This document shows, piece by piece, positions 15,048 to 19,976 of a stretch of 19,976 nt of DNA. The stretch lies in NCBI RefSeq assembly GCF_042647165.1, contig NZ_JBHRUV010000026.1; one strand, given 5' to 3'. This DNA is from Camelimonas abortus (GTDB taxonomy: Bacteria; Pseudomonadota; Alphaproteobacteria; Rhizobiales; Beijerinckiaceae). The notes under the pieces are model-generated. The model was not told the origin of the DNA, did no database searches, and saw only the letters and a list, made by a program, of their open reading frames with translations. Position 1 is the stretch's first letter. Each line of letters starts with the position of its first letter. A program made the translations under genes and the position numbers.

Positions 15048-15374
15048 TCCGCGCCGCCCCGCGCCCGCCGCCGGCGGCGTCCCGGGCGCGGCGGCGACGT
15101 CGCGGCCAGGGCGCGCTGCCGGCCCGCCGTCGTTCCCGCCCTTTTTCCCGCTCCTGCGTCAGGAACGGCCCGCGCGCCGGAACCGGACCGTGACCTCCGG
15201 CGTTTCAGCCATGCCGGCCGGAACCGGGGCGCGCGCGGCCGGATTCACCAAAACGCGTGAAGCCGGTTGCCGCGGCCGCGCCGACGGTCCCAAGCTGGCG
15301 CAAGGGCCGGCCGGTCGCCCGCCCCGGCGCGGCCCTACCATCCCGGCGAGCACAGATGACAGGAGCGCACAGGC
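15048..15374. other. Intergenic region upstream of the DUF883 gene
   Basis: This 327-base stretch holds no supported gene. A short T-run CTTTTT (15141-15146) lies about 95 bases after the FAD-dehydrogenase stop but is not preceded by a clear stem. The main content is the EcfG-type promoter at 15179-15206 and a partial second copy (GGAACC at 15220-15225, ATTC in the -10 position near 15243). The leader from the EcfG site to the ATG at 15375 would be about 165 bases. CAGGAG at 15359-15364 is the ribosome binding site. Confidence 0.5.
15179..15206 (+). promoter_or_regulatory. EcfG (general stress response) type promoter
   Basis: GGAACC (15179-15184), 16 bases, then CGTTTC (15201-15206) is an exact match to the alphaproteobacterial EcfG/RpoE2 sigma-factor consensus GGAAC-N18/19-TT with CGTT at -10. 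It points toward the DUF883-YqjE-like pair, a gene type associated with stationary phase and stress in other proteobacteria. The fit is strong, but the start site and sigma factor have not been measured. Confidence 0.7.
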
Positions 15375-15836
15375 ATGGTCCAGAAAGATGATGCGACGCC
15401 GCAGGGCGAAGGCGTGGGCAGGACCGCCCTCGACGAGGCCAGGGACGCCGCCGGCAGGGCCGCCGGCGAGATCCGCAAGGGCGCCGGCGAGGCGCGCGCC
15501 GCGGCTGACGCCGCCAGCGAGGCGCTGGCCGCCGACCTGAAACAGCTCCGGGAAGACATCGCGCGGCTGAGCGAAACGGTGGCCGCCATCGCCGCCAGCC
15601 GCGGCTCGGCCGCCGCCTCGGCGGTGAGCGAAGGCGCGCGCGCGGTGCGCGACACCGTCTACGGCGCGGCCGCAGGCGCCTGCAACGCCGGCGCGGACGT
15701 GGCCGGCGCCGCCAGGGAGCACGCCGCCTCCTTCGCCAGCGACGTGGAGGACACCGTGCGGCGCAATCCGCTCGGCGCCGTCATGGCCTCGCTCGGCGTG
15801 GGCATTCTCATCGGCATGCTGACCCGGAGACACTGA
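15375..15836 (+). CDS. DUF883 / ElaB-YqjD family membrane-anchored protein
   Basis: The 153-residue protein has a charged N-terminus, a long Ala-rich amphipathic helix with coiled-coil character (about 18-125) and one C-terminal membrane segment (about 133-149) in the family ending RRNPLGAVMASLGVGILIGMLTRR. E. coli relatives (YqjD, ElaB) are inner-membrane proteins made in stationary phase, and YqjD binds ribosomes through the cytosolic part. Whether this member does so is inferred. The ATG at 15375 follows CAGGAG. Its stop overlaps the next start in TGATG, so the two products are probably made together, like YqjD and YqjE. An EcfG-type promoter upstream predicts induction in the general stress response. 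Confidence 0.85.
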   Translation: MVQKDDATPQGEGVGRTALDEARDAAGRAAGEIRKGAGEARAAADAASEALAADLKQLREDIARLSETVAAIAASRGSAAASAVSEGARAVRDTVYGAAAGACNAGADVAGAAREHAASFASDVEDTVRRNPLGAVMASLGVGILIGMLTRRH

Positions 15837-16363
15837 TGATCAACGCGCTGCTGTCGGCGGCTTCCGCGCACGCGGCCGGGGTCCGGCGGAGCGTCATCCG
15901 CCTGGCCATCGGCCTTGGACTGGCGGTGGCGGCGCTCATCACCGTCATGGTGGCGCTGCTGCGGGCGCTGTTCATCGTGGTGACGTGGCTCCACGGCCCG
16001 GTGACCGGCTATCTCGCGGTGGCCGGCGCGGCGCTGCTGGTCGCGGTCATCGGCTTCGCCATCGCCTTTTGGCGGCCGCGGCCGGCGGCGGGGCCCGCGC
16101 CCCTCGCCGCCCCGGCCGCGCCGGGCGGCCTCGGCGCCGGCGTGGTGAACGCGGCCGCAGAGGCCGGCGTACGCGCCGCCGGCGCGGCGGACGGCCAGGC
16201 TTTCGACGCCGCGCGCGCAGCCGGCGAGCGAATCAGGGCGATTGGGGAAAACCTGGCCGAAGATCTCACAGGCGAGCGCAAGAAACCGGTGTCGCGCAGC
16301 GCCCTGGTGAACGCCGCCCTCGCGGCGACGCTGCTGGGCGTGCTGCTGGGCCGGCGCATGTGA
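15836..16363 (+). CDS. YqjE-like (holin-superfamily) membrane protein, putative
   Basis: This is a small integral membrane protein of 175 residues. Hydrophobic segments are seen at about 22-51 and 58-79. An Ala/Pro-rich linker (80-100) is followed by an Ala-rich helix (103-145) and a weaker C-terminal hydrophobic stretch (156-172) ending in GRRM. The size, two-segment N-terminus and position directly after a DUF883 gene recall YqjE (phage holin family III/DUF1469), which sits after yqjD in E. coli. No catalytic motif is visible, and the YqjE assignment rests on context and topology more than residue identity. The start ATG shares one base with the TGA of the upstream gene, implying coupling. 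Confidence 0.72.
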   Translation: MINALLSAASAHAAGVRRSVIRLAIGLGLAVAALITVMVALLRALFIVVTWLHGPVTGYLAVAGAALLVAVIGFAIAFWRPRPAAGPAPLAAPAAPGGLGAGVVNAAAEAGVRAAGAADGQAFDAARAAGERIRAIGENLAEDLTGERKKPVSRSALVNAALAATLLGVLLGRRM

Positions 16364-16445
16364 CGGCGCGTCCCGCCGCCGCAACAATATGCAATGCCTA
16401 ATGTTTGTGCGACTCACATCAACATCGGGCAGCACCTGATCATGA

Positions 16446-16481
16446 CGCGGCCGCCGGCGCAAACCAGCGCCGGCGGCCGCG
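16446..16481. repeat. Perfect 15-bp inverted repeat (hairpin)
   Basis: CGCGGCCGCCGGCGC (16446-16460) and GCGCCGGCGGCCGCG (16467-16481) are exact reverse complements around the loop AAACCA. The stem can extend through a 2-base bulge by GACG/CGTC. It lies 82 bases past the YqjE-like stop. No T-tract follows on either strand, so it is not a classical intrinsic terminator, though it could stall polymerase, protect a 3' end or bind a protein. Confidence 0.6.
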
Positions 16482-16727
16482 CGTCGCCCGGGCGGCGCGT
16501 GCGGCCCGCACTGCGCCGGCGCGCGAAAATTCCTCCTCCCCCGGAGGGTCCCGGGCCGCGCCCGCGCGCGGACGCGCAGGATGCCGCCCCGTCGCGCCGA
16601 TCTTCCTGAAATTCAGGGCGGAAATTCGGGGCTCCAGGGCCTGCCGGGCGACCGCAGGCGGGCGCGGCAAAGAGGCGAAAATACAGACGCCGGTCGCAAA
16701 TTCTGGCGTCGCGGGCGCATTCGCGCA

Positions 16728-16755
16728 TTGCCTTTTGGCGATCTATCCGTAAACC
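16728..16755 (+). promoter_or_regulatory. Weak promoter candidate for ppdK
   Basis: TTGCCT (16728-16733) and TAAACC (16750-16755) are spaced by 16 bases in an AT-richer segment 45-70 bases before the ppdK ATG. The -10 match is poor. It is listed as the best available candidate only. Confidence 0.3.
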
Positions 16756-16799
16756 CTGCCCCCAACCCTCGCATGCTAACCAAGAGAGTGGCGCCTAAA

Positions 16800-19475
<2,676 letters not shown>

Positions 19476-19506
19476 CGCCCGTTCAGGCAAAGGCAGCGTA
19501 ACCGTC

Positions 19507-19537
19507 AGGCCGGCGCCCCGCGCCGGCCTGTTTCATT
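19507..19537 (+). terminator. Rho-independent terminator of ppdK
   Basis: A 9-bp perfect stem, AGGCCGGCG (19507-19515) with CGCCGGCCT (19521-19529) and a 5-base loop, is followed by GTTTCATTT. It begins 32 bases after the ppdK stop. This is the only hairpin in the window with a convincing T-rich tail. Confidence 0.8.
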
Positions 19538-19769
19538 TCGCCATGGCGCCGTCCGGAGCGCATCGCGAAGGCGGCGCCGGCCCGGCGCCGCTTTACCGTT
19601 TGTCAACGCTGTTCGCCGATTGTTGCGGGAAACCCGGAAGCCGGCCGCGTCGCGCCGGCGTCGCTTCCGGCGGACGTGAGGTCGGGAAACAGGGGGCGCG
19701 CGGGCGCCCGCGGGGCGCGGCCCTGCCGGTCCCGCGTCATGCGCCCCTCCGGACAGGCAGCGGAAAGCC

Positions 19770-19976
19770 ATGCGTGTGCGTCGGAACAGCATGAGATGGA
19801 TGTGCGCGACCACCGCGCCATGGGCGCTCGCCGCCGGCATGCTGGTGTCCTTCACCGCGACGGCGGGACAGGATCTTGGCGTCGGCGCCAGCGTGGCGCC
19901 GCCGCCGTCGGCCGCGGCGCCCGACCCCGGCGACCTGGTGCCGCGCTCGCCGGGCCAGGCGGCGGCGGCGCTGGGC
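19770..19976 (+). CDS. Exported protein of unknown function, N-terminal fragment
   Basis: An open frame starts at ATG 19770 and runs off the right edge, so only 69 residues are visible. It begins MRVRRNSMRWMCATTAPWAL, with a basic start and a hydrophobic stretch (about 16-32) ending in a plausible signal-peptidase site near TATA-GQD. A Pro/Ala-rich, low-complexity segment follows (APPPSAAAPDPGD), as in many periplasmic cell-wall proteins. CGGAAAG just upstream could be the ribosome binding site. From recalled gene order, a cell wall hydrolase often follows ppdK in Hyphomicrobiales. That is a positional guess, since no catalytic domain is in the window. It is separated from ppdK by a terminator, so it is independently transcribed. 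Confidence 0.6.
   Translation, partial: MRVRRNSMRWMCATTAPWALAAGMLVSFTATAGQDLGVGASVAPPPSAAAPDPGDLVPRSPGQAAAALG

Larger units (their letters stand above)
16364..16799. other. Long intergenic region upstream of ppdK
   Basis: This 436-base stretch has no supported gene. It contains, in order, an AT-richer patch with a TGTG-N5-CACA motif (about 16379-16442), a perfect 15-bp hairpin (16446-16481), a very GC-rich block, the palindrome CCTGAA-A-TTCAGG (16605-16617) followed by a second AAATTC, and a promoter-like AT-richer segment just before ppdK. The open frames crossing it (for example the 71-residue frame from 16394) are Arg/Pro-rich and do not look coding. A small RNA here cannot be excluded. 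Confidence 0.5.

Noticed and set aside
15836..16363. Prophage holin
   Set aside because: There are no phage genes around it, and it is coupled to a DUF883 gene. The pair resembles yqjD-yqjE.
16394..16609. 71-codon open frame upstream of ppdK
   Set aside because: It has no ribosome binding site, crosses the 15-bp hairpin, and gives an Arg/Pro/Ala-rich product without family features.
19611..19625. Second LexA-like box GTTC-N7-GTTG
   Set aside because: The final base mismatches the consensus, there is no SOS-type gene downstream, and the T-rich spacer typical of the tag site is absent.

Overview
This window looks like chromosomal housekeeping DNA from a high-GC alphaproteobacterium, most likely of the order Hyphomicrobiales (Rhizobiales). 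The evidence is the gene set (fused RibB, an alphaproteobacterial-type dihydroorotase, the xseB-dxs-tlyA-RNA methyltransferase run, pyruvate phosphate dikinase) and two alphaproteobacterial regulatory signatures: a GTTC-N7-GTTC LexA box and a GGAACC-N16-CGTT EcfG-type promoter. I see no rRNA, tRNA, insertion sequence, prophage, CRISPR array or defence system.

Layout. (1) 1-2603, plus strand: chorismate synthase (aroC) and a DHBP synthase fused to a degenerate GTP cyclohydrolase II domain (ribB). (2) 2604-2920: a convergent gap holding a palindromic intergenic element and the only ambiguous base. (3) 2921-3856, minus strand: a histone-deacetylase-family amidohydrolase. (4) 4122-4712, plus strand: an L,D-transpeptidase lipoprotein. 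(5) 4837-6174, minus strand: dihydroorotase, divergent from ygfZ. (6) 6322-8931, plus strand: ygfZ, tag (DNA-3-methyladenine glycosylase I, under a LexA box) and an HD-domain phosphohydrolase. (7) 9073-15047, plus strand: xseB, dxs, tlyA, a TrmA/RlmD-family RNA methyltransferase and a GlcD-like FAD dehydrogenase. (8) 15375-16363, plus strand: a two-gene envelope unit (DUF883/YqjD-like, then a YqjE-like membrane protein) behind a probable general-stress promoter. (9) 16800-19475, plus strand: ppdK, followed by a clear intrinsic terminator. (10) 19770-end: the start of an exported protein cut by the window edge.

How the genes work together. aroC completes the shikimate pathway. ribB supplies the riboflavin precursor DHBP. 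dxs opens the MEP isoprenoid pathway. ppdK interconverts pyruvate and PEP. ygfZ, tlyA and the RlmD-like gene act in Fe-S-linked and RNA modification. tag and xseB are DNA-repair genes. The DUF883/YqjE pair and the L,D-transpeptidase act at the envelope.

I did not find a convincing undescribed system. The observations most worth testing are regulatory: the SOS box on tag, the EcfG promoter on the DUF883 pair, and strong inverted repeats at 16446-16481 and 2645-2747.
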